A DNA stretch of 64,000 nucleotides from positions 54,068,839-54,132,838 of the forward strand of contig OZ023214.1 in the NCBI GenBank assembly GCA_963995525.1, read 5' to 3'. Numbering within the stretch: position 1 is the first letter of the stretch; each line of letters starts with the position of its first letter. Below, in pieces: positions 53,101-64,000 of this stretch. The notes beneath the pieces were generated by a model. That model made no database searches, was not told where the DNA came from, and worked only from the letters and a program-made list of their open reading frames with translations. The position numbers and the translations under genes are program-made. The stretch is from Escarpia spicata. Its lineage: Eukaryota > Annelida > Polychaeta > Sabellida > Siboglinidae.

Positions 53101-54977
53101 AACTTGCAGTGTTGTGAAAATGGGAAAGTCTGGAGAAGATCTTTTCAAACGAGTACACGTCTGGTGCTAATAAATTTCAACAGAGATCAACAAAGAGGAA
53201 GTAACTTCCTTCGCTCTGCTGATTGGCGGAAATCATCAGTCGATAAGCCTACCCCCTCTATCATCGTTATCCGATTTCTAGACATGGTAATAATAGGCGA
53301 AGCTTATAAACGGATCCAGTGACACACAGACTCGAAGTCATGCACGCACTCACTTAGATACGTAATCGTTGTGTCATTAATTGTCGCAATGCCGCCTGCG
53401 ATAGCAATACAACACAACGGAATAATTCGACAAACACATTATTCAAACAAATTGTACCTCTTTGAGTAATTTGCAGAGGAGCCGCTCGAATGAATATCAG
53501 TTTATCCCATTTCCTGGACAGAATGTCGATCAGGTCGACTGCGTTGCAGTCCCTTGTGTATAATTTGCTCCTCCTTCGTAACACATCCATGTCTTTCTTC
53601 TGCTATGTATCTGTCTATCTATTTATCGAACAATTTGATTTACAAATCAAGCATCTAGTCTTGCCAATCTTGACAAAACAAACAAAACCAGTTGTATCTT
53701 AAATCATTATGTTGAATACCATTATTATTGAAAGTCGCGAAAAATCAAGGATTAGAACACCACCAATATCCACGAATCTATGCATTTTGTTCACTATGAA
53801 TATGCCCCTTTACAGTTCAAAAGGGTGGCTACTATAATTATATTGTAACCGACTGTCTTGTCTGGTTACAGCGTAGTGAGGAGTGCTAAGAGAGTCACCT
53901 AGCTTTTGAGCCTACAGACTGATGAAGTACATGTAACAATGCAAAATGATTAGTAATATATTTATCTACTAAGCAACGATACCAACAGCGACACACATCC
54001 TTGATCACAATTGTATGCATTTATACAGTGTTTTGATTGTATCTGTAAAACATTATTTCAGGAGGCATGATACCTTCTGCAGTGAAATTATTTTTTTAAA
54101 TCGTATATATGTATCAAATATAACAAATCTGGATGACTGATATTACAACCGATTATTCTGCATGTTATCGGATCTACTGATCACATGATAATGTATTGTG
54201 AGAAGGCTTGACATGCATTTTTTATTGTTGTCTTTAGAACGGTCAATAAGTTCATTTTTGACATTTTACCATGACCTTCAGACAATATCGACCTTGTACC
54301 ATCAAGGCTTTCTCTTCAACCGATAACTACAAGATTATTACATATAAATGGACAGTTAATTTGTGTTGTTAAAATATGATATTCGTGTGATTGCTTTGGA
54401 TTTTCACAGCATCGAGTCTTCGTGACTTTTGGTACGCTATTCTGCATTAATTTTTAATGACATACATATCGTTTTGTTTGCATTACTCTTTGTGGTACGT
54501 ATTTCATTATATTGAATAATTCATACAGTAAAACAAACAAATACGAGACAAGATTAAAACAAGTGTGTGCGTCGACGTAATTTCAGTATCATTACAGGAA
54601 GCACATGTCGAACTATTGAAGTATTTCGCATGTCGACAAAATAGAAATCGTGTCATTATCCTTTTAAATGGCATCTACTCTCTGGAAATTGATGACTTTT
54701 GGAAGATGTGTTACTTGATTGTGGTTACGACAAAAAATGCGACGTGGGATGTTTGATGATGGTACGCTCTGTTATATATAGAACGATAATTCCACCATGC
54801 TACATGTAATACTACACGCCATTTTGCATGGCATTGCAAATGTCATCATGCATGATATCTCTTATATTATTCCAATTACAAAGTCATAGTGCATGGTGGT
54901 TGTTCTAATATCCACACACTCACATTGTAGTTCTACCATCATGTTTCTATTCACTACAATGCCATTCATTCAAATGC
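53101..54977. other. no gene recognised
   Basis: AT-rich. Short ORFs of 60-78 codons have no recognisable content. Confidence 0.3.
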
Positions 54978-55075
54978 ATTTGCTCAAGTACGTTTGCTCA
55001 AATTGTTTTGGTCAAATACGTTTGCTCAAATAGGTTTGGTGAAATAAGTTTGCTCAAATAGATTTGGTCAAATGC
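54978..55075. repeat. 14-bp minisatellite, seven units
   Basis: Units of the type GTTTGCTCAAATA(C/G) alternate with GTTTGGTCAAAT-type units, giving a 28-base higher-order period for part of the array. Confidence 0.85.
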
Positions 55076-56075
55076 ATTGTGCAAAAGTCAACTGCGTGAA
55101 ATTCTTCTATTATTCTAAGGTTATAGTACATAGTTGTTGTTCTAACATTCACATAAGAATGGGATGCTTCATAACAAACGTAGATGTGGTTAAAACACCG
55201 CTATCGACGTTGCTGAATTGTCGAAGGCAGGGTAGTGTTAGACTTGTTATGTAATCTGAATCTACGTGAAATATAATCATCTATCACCTTCAGTTGTAAT
55301 CCTCAAATAAACCATTGTCATTGTCACGATTCTATATATTTATTAGTTAGCGAACACCCAGATGTGTGATACAGGCTGCTTGTCAATGACAATGTGGATG
55401 ATTTGCATGATTTCAATGGCGTTTACAGCAATCCAAACTGAAACAAATTAATAAAATGATTATGGCATTGAACCTGTAGCATCATATACTATCACTAAGG
55501 TATAATAATTGTTGTGACTATAAATATGTCCTGCATTATGGAGGTGAAGCGCATGATGTCGATTTGCTGCCTATGTGACATAACTAATCCGGAGGCATCT
55601 TAATCAAACGTCCATAATTCACGCCATCTCGAAGATGATATTTGGGAATATTAAAAAAATATATATTCATGAGGTTATGAAAAACAGACATGTTCCATGA
55701 TTGTACATTTAGCAGTGTAAACAGTGAACAGTTTATTGTGATGAAAATGTATTGTACAACATAAACAGTCAATGAAAATAACAGTAATACCATTAGCAAT
55801 ACGTACGACATAATTCACAGTAAACAAATTTCAAAACTGCACTGCTTTTTATTGTTGTTTACGCTGTATTCATTGTCTTAATGTGACAATTACAGCATCA
55901 TTTCAAACCTGAATCAAATACTTGTTGTAGTTACATGAAAGAAACTAATTATGACATTGTTCCACAAACATATTCAACTACAAATATGTGAAAGTGTTAA
56001 TAATTTTTACATAAATGAATGTTGGTTCTAACCTATGAAAAACATTCCACAGAACCAAACAGTCATACATCAAAG
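55076..56075. other. no gene seen
   Basis: AT-rich, no supported feature. Confidence 0.35.
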
Positions 56076-56131
56076 AAAGTAATGCGAAAACTATTCATCT
56101 TTAACCAGTAAGTGAAAATGAGGTATCAGTA

Positions 56132-57066
56132 ATGTTAAACTCTCTCAAACCATCTTGTCCTGGATGGGATGTCATTTCGTGTAAAGGAATTAAACAAACA
56201 TATAAAAGTGTTATTAAATCATTAACAGACTTATATAATTTATCAATAAATACTGGAATATTCCCAGATGAATTAAAAACAGCGACGTTATTAGTTATTT
56301 ACAAACCTAAAGAAAAAACTTCAATTTCAAAATTACCTACTTTTTAAAAATATTGGCAAGACTAATGTATAACAGGTTGTTAAATTATATTAACAAGCAT
56401 AATATTATGTGTAAATATCAGTTTGGTTTTCGAAAATAATTACTCCACAAACATGGCACTAATTACCATTGTAAACAAAATATCATAAGCCTTACAAGAT
56501 AAACAATTTATGCTAGGAGTGTTCTTAGATTATTTAAAGCATTAACTACAGTTGATCATGAGATATTGTGTCAAGGAACTCCAAAGTTATGGTATACATG
56601 GCTTAGCCAATGTTTGAATTAAAAGTTATATAATAGAAGTCAATATGTATATTACAATAATACCAGATCCACAAAACAAATTATTATTTGTGGTGTCCCG
56701 CAAGGTTCCACACTGGGGCCATTGCTTTTTGTATTATATATTGTTAATGATATTGCTAACACCTCAGATAATTCTTTTTTCATTTTATTTGCTGGTTACA
56801 CTAGTCTGTTTATAAATGGTGATAATTTGGATTATATAACTAACAAAACGTGCATTAAAGACCCAGTATATTGTATTTGGAACACCATTAAAAAACACAC
56901 CAAACCGACAAAACTTAAACTTAATGATATTATTATTAAACAGGTATCATCTACAACACATCTTGGTGTTACTATTGATAACAAACACAACTGGGCTGAA
57001 CACATTAACCAAGTCAAAAATAAAATTGATAAAGGTGTTGGAATTCTCAACAACGCCAAAACATTA
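56132..57066 (+). pseudogene. LINE reverse transcriptase, upstream part
   Basis: Pieces in order: LKPSCPGWDVISCKGIKQTY, LYNLSINTGIFPDELKTATL, VIYKPKEKTSISKL, then after stops YNRLLN-like and YQFGFRK-like remnants. Next come LGVFLDYLKALTTVDHEIL near 56515 (motif A; the usual form is FLDLSKAFDTVDHEIL, Asp retained), ICGVPQGSTLGPLLFVLYIV at 56690, and ILFAGYTSLFINGDNL at 56785. In the last of these LFADDTSLF has become LFAGYTSLF, so both catalytic Asp residues are lost. The final piece is TTHLGVTIDNKHNWAEHINQ. Stops lie in the 56340-56640 region. The enzyme is inactive. Confidence 0.8.
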
Positions 57067-57943
57067 ATAATAATATTAATAATGTTATTTATAAAGCGCC
57101 GTATATCCCGAATATAAGTCTGCTCAGAGGTACATAAAAATACAACATTGTTAAAATATAAATATACAATTGTTCGAGTTTACACAGTAAATATATTACA
57201 TAAGATACATAAAATATTATGTAAAAAGGTAAGGCTTCTAAAACTCGTAATGTATAAGCCTAACTTATCTATAATCAATTAATAGTAAAGTAAAATAATA
57301 AATTAATAATAAAATAGGATAATAAGTCAATAATCAAACTATGATTATGACTGACAAAGATAAATTGAATATAGTACATACTACAAGTAGTCGACAAATG
57401 CAGCTTTAAAAAATAAGTTTTCAAATGTGACTTTAAAAGTTCGAGAGAGTCTATCAGGCGCAGACAGTCATGCAGATCATTCCACAGGCGCGGTGCCGTT
57501 ACTGAAAAACCACGCCGACCATATCGTTCTATTTTGTGGCGGGGTGCTCTCAGGAGACGGCTTCCGGCGGAGCGAAGCTGGCGGCCCGGCGTGTATTCAA
57601 CAATCATATCAGCGATATATTCGGGCGCGAGGTCGTGCATCGCTTGGAAAGTCAACACCAGTATTTTGTATGTTATACGCCATCGAACGGGCAACCAGTG
57701 TAGTGCGATCAACACATGCGTGATGTGGAGGTGATCTCGGCGTCGTTGCTGCATTACTACACGCGCCGCTGAATTTTGAATCCGTAGCAATTTCTGTAGC
57801 AATCGCTCGTTGATGCCAAACAACACAGCATTTCTGTAATCCAGCTTTGAGGTCACCAGAGCAGGAGTGATGGTTTTACATGCATCATCGGCAATGTCGT
57901 ATCTTGGCGATGTTGTGCAGCTGGAAATATGCCGCTTGGGACT
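57067..57943 (-). pseudogene. CR1/L2-like LINE 3' end, nested in the 56.1-kb LINE
   Basis: The minus-strand frame 57856-57275 reads TSKLDYRNAVLFGINERLLQ, LLRIQNSAARVVMQQRRRDH, LIALHWLPVRWRITYKILVL, PEYIADMIVEYTPGRQLRSA, YGRRGFSVTAPRLWNDLHDC and LKSHLKTYFLKLHL. This is the post-RT C-terminal region, well preserved and without internal stops to the end. Upstream in-frame sequence (AYFQLHNIAKIRH) extends to the 5' truncation at about 57943. The minus-strand 3' tail is TATTAATATTATTATTAATG at 57067. Flanking AAAACATTA on both sides is the target-site duplication. Confidence 0.9.
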
Positions 57944-58449
57944 AAAACATTACTAACTAGATCATATCTGGGTACCTTGCATTACTCGTTTTTATTACCT
58001 CACATGACCTATTGTGTTGATATATGGGGAGATGCATCTGACACATATTGTTCAAGATTTAGAAAGATTCATCACAGGAATGCAGTGAGTGTGATTGTCT
58101 CAGCCGATAGATTAGCTCATACAAAACCTATCTTTAAATTACTAAATATTTAATGTTTAAGCTATTGTACGTATATTCAATAAAAAAAATTATGTATAAA
58201 TACAAGATCGGTCTTTTACCTACTATCTTTGAAAATAAGTTTCAACTTAATCAAGATAGTCATAGCTACAGTACAAAACAATCTACACAAATGCACATAT
58301 ATGTGGCAATTTTTGAAATAATACTTCGTTCAATAAGAAACAAGGGTGCTATGATTTGGAATAATTTCAATACAAGCTTACGTTTACGACTTAAATATTT
58401 ACGTTTACGACGTAAATATTTTATATTGCACAGTGATATTAATATATAA
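57944..58449 (+). pseudogene. LINE reverse transcriptase, downstream part
   Basis: It reads LLTRSYLGTLHYSFLLPHMT, YCVDIWGDASDTYCSRFRKI, IHHRNAVSVIVSADRLAHTK PIFK and, after a TAA at 58150, YKYKIGLLPTIFENKF, then RNKGAMIWNNF. These are the LxYxxxVWG, LQKRAxRxI, LPxxLxxxF and K(G/S)xxxWNxL motifs at the end of Jockey/CR1-like ORF2. It continues the frame of 56722-57066 once the nested insertion is discounted. Confidence 0.8.
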
Positions 58450-58450
58450 C

Positions 58451-58594
58451 ATATATGTCAATCACGATTATGTCTTCTACACCTCCACGCTGTTTTTGTT
58501 TTCAAAATTATGATAATGTATCTACAGTAAAATAGTCAATAGGGAGTATAACATTATATCATTTTCTTCCGTTGTTGTTCTCATTACGCTAGTA
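58451..58594. other. no feature; boundary sequence before the hAT terminus
   Basis: Short AT-rich stretch ending in CGCTAGTA, the possible 8-base target site of the hAT end at 58595. Confidence 0.4.
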
Positions 58595-58640
58595 CAGTGG
58601 TTCCAAAACTTTTTTCTCCACGTACCCCCTGACCCCTGAT
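58595..58640 (+). repeat. hAT-type terminal repeat, left
   Basis: CAGTGGTTCCAAAACTTTTT then CTCCACGTACCCC has the form of a hAT/Charlie terminus. The preceding 8 bases, CGCTAGTA, have the CTAG-centred form common for hAT target sites. Confidence 0.6.
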
Positions 58641-60005
58641 ACGATCAACGGCGTACCCCACCAATGTAATATAGAATTATAGACCAAACAACTTTCAACA
58701 TTGATGACACATCATTTTATTAACATGGTAGTCAGAGCAATACCTCGAATGTTGAATGTCGAGAAATCACCTCAGAGTGAGGGATGAGTTTGTTTGTTCT
58801 TAACTTTCTTCCAGTGGAGGAACACTTTTGGAAAGGCACACACGCAGGTCAGGCTTCACACACAGTCGGGCACAGAATTTGTTCTTCATTGCGAACAGTG
58901 CCGAAAATCCTTGCTCACAAAGGTAAGTTGATGGAAACATCAGCAATGCTGATCAATCACGGGAACATTGGCCACAGTCGGGTATGACACAGGCGGTGGA
59001 GTAGTTCACGAACTCCAAAAAGTCCTCTTGCACACCGCTTGGTAGAGATTGCACGTCCAGGTTAAACGGGTTTCTGAGCAATTTTGCGTCATGCTCACTC
59101 AGATCTGGGAAGTAGGTTTATAATTCCTCATGGATTGAACACAGGTATGCCTGAACAAATTTCTCGATGTTTCGTTTCTAACTTTCGTCCGTTCTTTACG
59201 TTGCTTTCCCATAGCTCCAGCTTCATGGTGAATGCACGTACCTTGTCTACGAAATCGATCACCGTGGTGAACCGCCCTTGAAGTGATTTGTTCAGTGCGT
59301 TCAGGAGGGAGAAGATGGCATTCAAGTACGCCACTTTCAAGAGCCAGTCTTTGTCCGACAGTTTCACGACGAGTCTTCGAGACTGCGCCTTGCCAACGCG
59401 GTAAAAGAACTCGGCGATCTCCTCCTTTAGCGCCATCACCCTGGATATCACGTTCCCCCGTGACAACCAGCGGACCTCCGTGTGGAGTAATAACGTCTCG
59501 TGATCCGCATCGAGCTCTTGGCACAAGAGGAGGAAGAGACGGGTGTTCAGGGCGCTGGACTTGATGGCATTTAGCATCTTGACTACATCGTCAAGAACTT
59601 ATCTTAGCTCTGGCAGAAGCGTTTTGGATGCGAGCGCGCATCGATGAATCATACAGTGGAGAGACTTTGAACTAGGATTCACTGCTTCCATACAGGCTAG
59701 AAACCTCGCGGAATACGTCATCTCCCTTCGTGGTGGATTCCAACCGATGGCAAAACAGAAATTTTTCCTTGAAGTCCCCATCTTATACGTAGCGTGCAAA
59801 GACGAGCAGCTGGGCGCAGTTAGCCACGTCTGTTTATTCGTCGAGCTAAATTGCGAACTGACTCACAGATGCCCCCCGTATTTCAGCAACAACCTGCTGC
59901 TTGGTGTCATCCGCCATCTCACAGATTCGCCGATGAACAGTATTGTTTGAGATAGGCACCGAGTTGAGCTTCTTCTCAGCAGTTTCACAAATAATGCACC
60001 GAATA
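58595..60005 (-). pseudogene. hAT transposase (ZBED5/GTF2IRD2-like, Charlie-type), decayed
   Basis: Minus-strand order: SVPISNNTVHRRICEMADDT KQQ near 59920, QLLVFARYV near 59790, then a frame change to HCMIHRCALASKTLLPELR (59660-59600). After one in-frame TAA comes VLDDVVKMLNAIKSSALNTR then LHTEVRWLSRGNV (59577-59450), with LELWESNVKNGRKLETK further on. FPSTYLCEQGFSALFAMKNK lies near 58900 and is the C-terminal dimerisation motif. The family is normally about 550-650 residues. Here the region between ARYV and HCMIHR, which should hold the CTDGAxAM catalytic segment, is deleted, and the BED finger is not seen. The left end at 58595 begins CAGTGGTTCC, as hAT termini do. Confidence 0.75.
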
Positions 60006-60565
60006 AAACACCATACTTTTTTCATAAAACCCTAATATTTATGTTGCCAAGGCGGGTAATTAATATGGTCAAATACCACGATGATAATAATAAGGTCTGT
60101 GTTTAATTTCCCACCCGGGAACCTAGCCCGGAGCCCGTCCCCTATTCCTAATATAGGCTACTAGTAACATTTTTGTAAATCGCGTTTCGGAAATATGTGG
60201 AAAAAACAAGGGAAGTGCCATTATTGCCAGACTATTGTACGTTTAAAGATATGATTAATTCATATACGTTTCAAGATACGATTGGATCATTATGCATGGA
60301 AAAGGGGATTGTGTTTGGCATATATTATGCTTTACTAAAACATAGTTAAGTTTAGAAGACGAAGGTGGCTTACTTAATTGGCGTGAAGTCGATGGCAGAC
60401 GGTAAAATACAGTGCCGCGGTAATAAGCACTTACCAATTGGTGAACTAATCGTAACTAATTTTCTAATTACTTCTGATGTCTCTTAACTGTGCAAAACGG
60501 TAAACAATTCGAAAATAGCTATTTACGAACTTGGATAACGCCATTGTAACAGCGATTGATAATAT
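60006..60565. other. no gene seen
   Basis: No supported feature. Confidence 0.35.
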
Positions 60566-60710
<145 letters not shown>

Positions 60711-60736
60711 GTCATGACAAATCATATATACTAGCG

Positions 60737-60845
60737 CAGTGGTTCCCAAACTGGGGTACGGGGGGGGGGGGGGGGGGGTACGCGAGAGATTTTCTAGGGG
60801 GTACGCGAAAGTGGCTGAAACTAAGGATTTTGCCACGTTGTGTGG
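60737..60845 (+). mobile_element. hAT-type terminus, second copy in the same orientation
   Basis: CAGTGGTTCCCAAACTGGGG TACG is followed by a run of about 19 G, then GTACGCGAGAGATTTTCTAG and GGGGTACGCGAAAGTGGCTG. These are typical transposase-side terminal sequences of Charlie-type hAT elements. The preceding 8 bases are TACTAGCG. No matching right end was established. Confidence 0.55.
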
Positions 60846-60854
60846 TCCACGACT

Positions 60855-62485
<1,631 letters not shown>

Positions 62486-62487
62486 AC

Positions 62488-62830
62488 GAAAGGTGGAATA
62501 CGTATTGGCTTAGGTGGTAATTCGGTCAAAATGCGCGTCTATATAATTTCAATTACGTCATTAAATCGGTACGCATAGTAAATTGGTACGCGTGGTAATT
62601 AGGTCAAAATTGTAGTAATTCGGTTAGCATGCATTCGTAACATGCGTGCATGTATATAGTCTTATTCAATGACGTTTTTAAATAATTAGGTCCAACTAGT
62701 AGTAGTTCGGTCAAACTAGCATGTTTTTGGAACTTGCGCGATTGTATAGAGTCCCAATTTATGTAATAACATAGGTCAATGATGTCATTAAATAGACACT
62801 TGTGGTAATTCGGTTAAAGTATTCCATCTT
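62488..62830 (+). repeat. ~100-bp minisatellite, diverged units of the 17.4-kb family
   Basis: CGAAAGGTGGAATAC at 62490, then units with GGTCAAACTAGCA, GGAACTTGCGCG, TGTATATAGTCTTATT and TACGCGTGGTAAT, as in 17330-17690. CRE-like words recur (TTACGTCATT, TGACGTTT, TGATGTCATT). Confidence 0.65.
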
Positions 62831-62970
62831 TCGTATACAAGCTGTTATCTTTTAAGAATTGCATACACAAGGGGGCGAATATAAGCAGTAGTGAGGGCAG
62901 CAACATTAAACGAATTCCATCTTTTAACAATTGTATACGCAAGGGGACGAATATTCAAAATCATTTTTGC
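62831..62970. repeat. two diverged ~80-bp copies
   Basis: TATTCCATCTTT...AATTGCATACACAAGGGGGC GAATAT is echoed by AATTCCATCTTTTAACAATT then GTATACGCAAGGGGACGAAT. Confidence 0.6.
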
Positions 62971-63635
62971 TATTTAACGTTTAATTTTGTCTGTGACACT
63001 AGTGTAGAATTAGTGTCAACGTATTGCACTGTTTGCTTCAACAAACATTTTATAAATTCTCACCACCAACGCTGTTAAATCTTGTACTTAAATTATTTGG
63101 GCGATAATACAGGTCGATTTGATTTTCGCGCTAGCAGGCTTACGTACACAACATACTAAGGCAGGGGCAGTCCCCTTATAAACTATATACTAACAGGCCT
63201 TTTCAACAAGACGTTCTTTCATACACATAATCGCCCTGGGGGTGAAGACCTCTGACTTTTCTTTGCACGGACACTAAACGTCTTGTTACTTTGCACAGGC
63301 CTGCTGAGCGCGAACAATCATACGACCTGTAATATTGCCATTGACTATCGCCAACCCACTCTTTAATAACCTAGAAATTGACATTATTTTTAGTACAATT
63401 ATACAGTTTTAGACTGTTTTATTATTTTCAATTATTTATTATTTTTATGAGACACTATCATTTTATTCTTCACCATTTTGAGGAAAGTACACTGTCACCA
63501 AGACAATGTCACCAGCATTTTTATTGTGTGTTTTATTTTTATCCTGTTCTGCTGCTTCGAGAGGTCACGATTTTACGCTGTGCAAGCCACTTAGTCCCCC
63601 AACGGTCGGCTGTCATTTTAACAGTTTCTCAGTAC
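62971..63635. other. probable 5' flank and 5' UTR of the LINE at 63.6 kb
   Basis: No coding signal. The later part, from roughly 63430, is presumably the LINE 5' UTR, since the ORF begins at 63636. The true element start is not visible. Confidence 0.3.
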
Positions 63636-64000
63636 ATGAGAACACAAAATTCCTTGTCACATCTTCACAGTTTGCCATGTCTTAATCTTTGCTTTAATAG
63701 AAAGTTACTGCCAATCCCCCGCTCTAAGCCAACGTTTAAATTGGCAATTATTTTACTGCTAGCAGGAGATGTAAGTCTTAATCCTGGACCTGCTATCAGG
63801 CGCAATATTCGAGTAACCATCACTAACGTTCGATCTATTCAAGACAAAACAGTCTCGCTTACCGATTTATTAACTTCCAAGACAATAGACATCATTGCAG
63901 TCACTGAGACCTGGCTCAGACCACATGACACAGCTGCATGCATTGCTGACATTTCTCCTTCCAGTTTCACCTTCCATCATCGCCCATGTTCAGTTGGGCG
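63636..64000 (+). CDS. LINE ORF N-terminus with 2A-like motif and APE endonuclease (partial)
   Basis: An open frame from ATG at 63636 runs off the window (121 full codons) and has no stop. The N-terminus is basic (MRTQNSLSHLHSLPCLNLCF), followed by KLAIILLLAGDVSLNPGP. GDVSLNPGP (residues 44-52) matches the 2A recoding consensus D(V/I)ExNPGP except for Ser in place of Glu, with the usual Leu-rich lead-in. An APE endonuclease then starts: IRVTITNVRSIQDK (Asn block) and IDIIAVTETWLRPH (catalytic Glu). 2A-like sequences at the N-terminus are known in CR1-like LINEs of sea urchin and other animals, where they cause ribosome skipping or act in targeting. This copy is the least damaged retroelement ORF in the window. 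The start choice is the first in-frame ATG; an upstream start cannot be excluded. Confidence 0.8.
   Translation, partial: MRTQNSLSHLHSLPCLNLCFNRKLLPIPRSKPTFKLAIILLLAGDVSLNPGPAIRRNIRVTITNVRSIQDKTVSLTDLLTSKTIDIIAVTETWLRPHDTAACIADISPSSFTFHHRPCSVG

Larger units (their letters stand above)
56080..58450 (+). mobile_element. LINE (CR1/Jockey-like), interrupted by a nested LINE
   Basis: RT sequence from 56132 to 57066 and again from 57944 to 58449 belongs to one element. It is interrupted by an opposite-strand LINE at 57067-57943. The two outer parts join in frame across a 9-base target duplication. The 5' end (endonuclease) is missing. Confidence 0.8.

Overview
This window looks like intergenic or intronic DNA from an animal genome, most likely a marine invertebrate. 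The evidence is indirect. It holds at least fifteen decayed retroelement and transposon copies of several animal-type classes, long microsatellites, minisatellites and tRNA-derived SINE-like repeats. I saw no ribosome-binding-site/operon layout, no rRNA or functional tRNA gene, and no intact long cellular ORF. The species cannot be named from the sequence alone. The long ORFs in the AC, TC, ACT and 9-bp repeats are low-complexity artefacts and are not annotated as genes.

Layout. 1-5.7 kb: short repeats, a 310-bp direct repeat pair that looks identical, a promoter-like TATA segment and a LINE 3' end. 5.7-11.4 kb: a broken DIRS/Ngaro-like tyrosine-recombinase retrotransposon with an SGNH hydrolase, a reverse transcriptase/RNase H, recombinase remnants and 3' repeats. 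12.4-13.8 kb: a 54-bp minisatellite with an inverted last unit. 15.4-19.9 kb: three TATA-type promoter-like segments, two possible short coding stretches, a ~100-bp minisatellite whose relatives recur at 62.5 kb, and a dimeric minisatellite. 21.1-26.9 kb: remnants of several APE-type LINEs, mostly on the minus strand. 28.2-30.8 kb: a SINE, an L2/CR1-like LINE 3' end with a foreign insertion in its tail, and a Penelope-like fragment. 31.9-34.0 kb: a minus-strand CR1/L2-like LINE with an esterase (SGNH) ORF1, split by another LINE. 34.6-38.7 kb: a 3.5-kb foldback structure with repeat-filled arms and core. 39-45.4 kb: four more LINE fragments, a MITE-like hairpin and a large 9-bp minisatellite. 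45.5 kb: a possible acidic last exon. 48.5-52.3 kb: LINE, SINE-like and Penelope-like fragments. 52.5-53.0 kb: two perfect hairpins. 56.1-58.5 kb: a LINE interrupted by a second LINE in the opposite orientation, with a 9-bp target-site duplication. 58.6-60.0 kb: a decayed hAT (ZBED5-like) transposase. 63.6-64.0 kb: the start of a better-preserved LINE ORF with a 2A-like NPGP motif, running off the window.

How it works together: this is a record of repeated insertion and decay rather than a pathway. The most notable items are the foldback structure, two unrelated retroelement types that each carry an SGNH hydrolase, the nested insertions with recoverable target-site duplications, the 2A-bearing LINE, and the promoter-containing minisatellite family present at two distant sites. 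No host gene is convincingly complete. The candidate exons are given low confidence.
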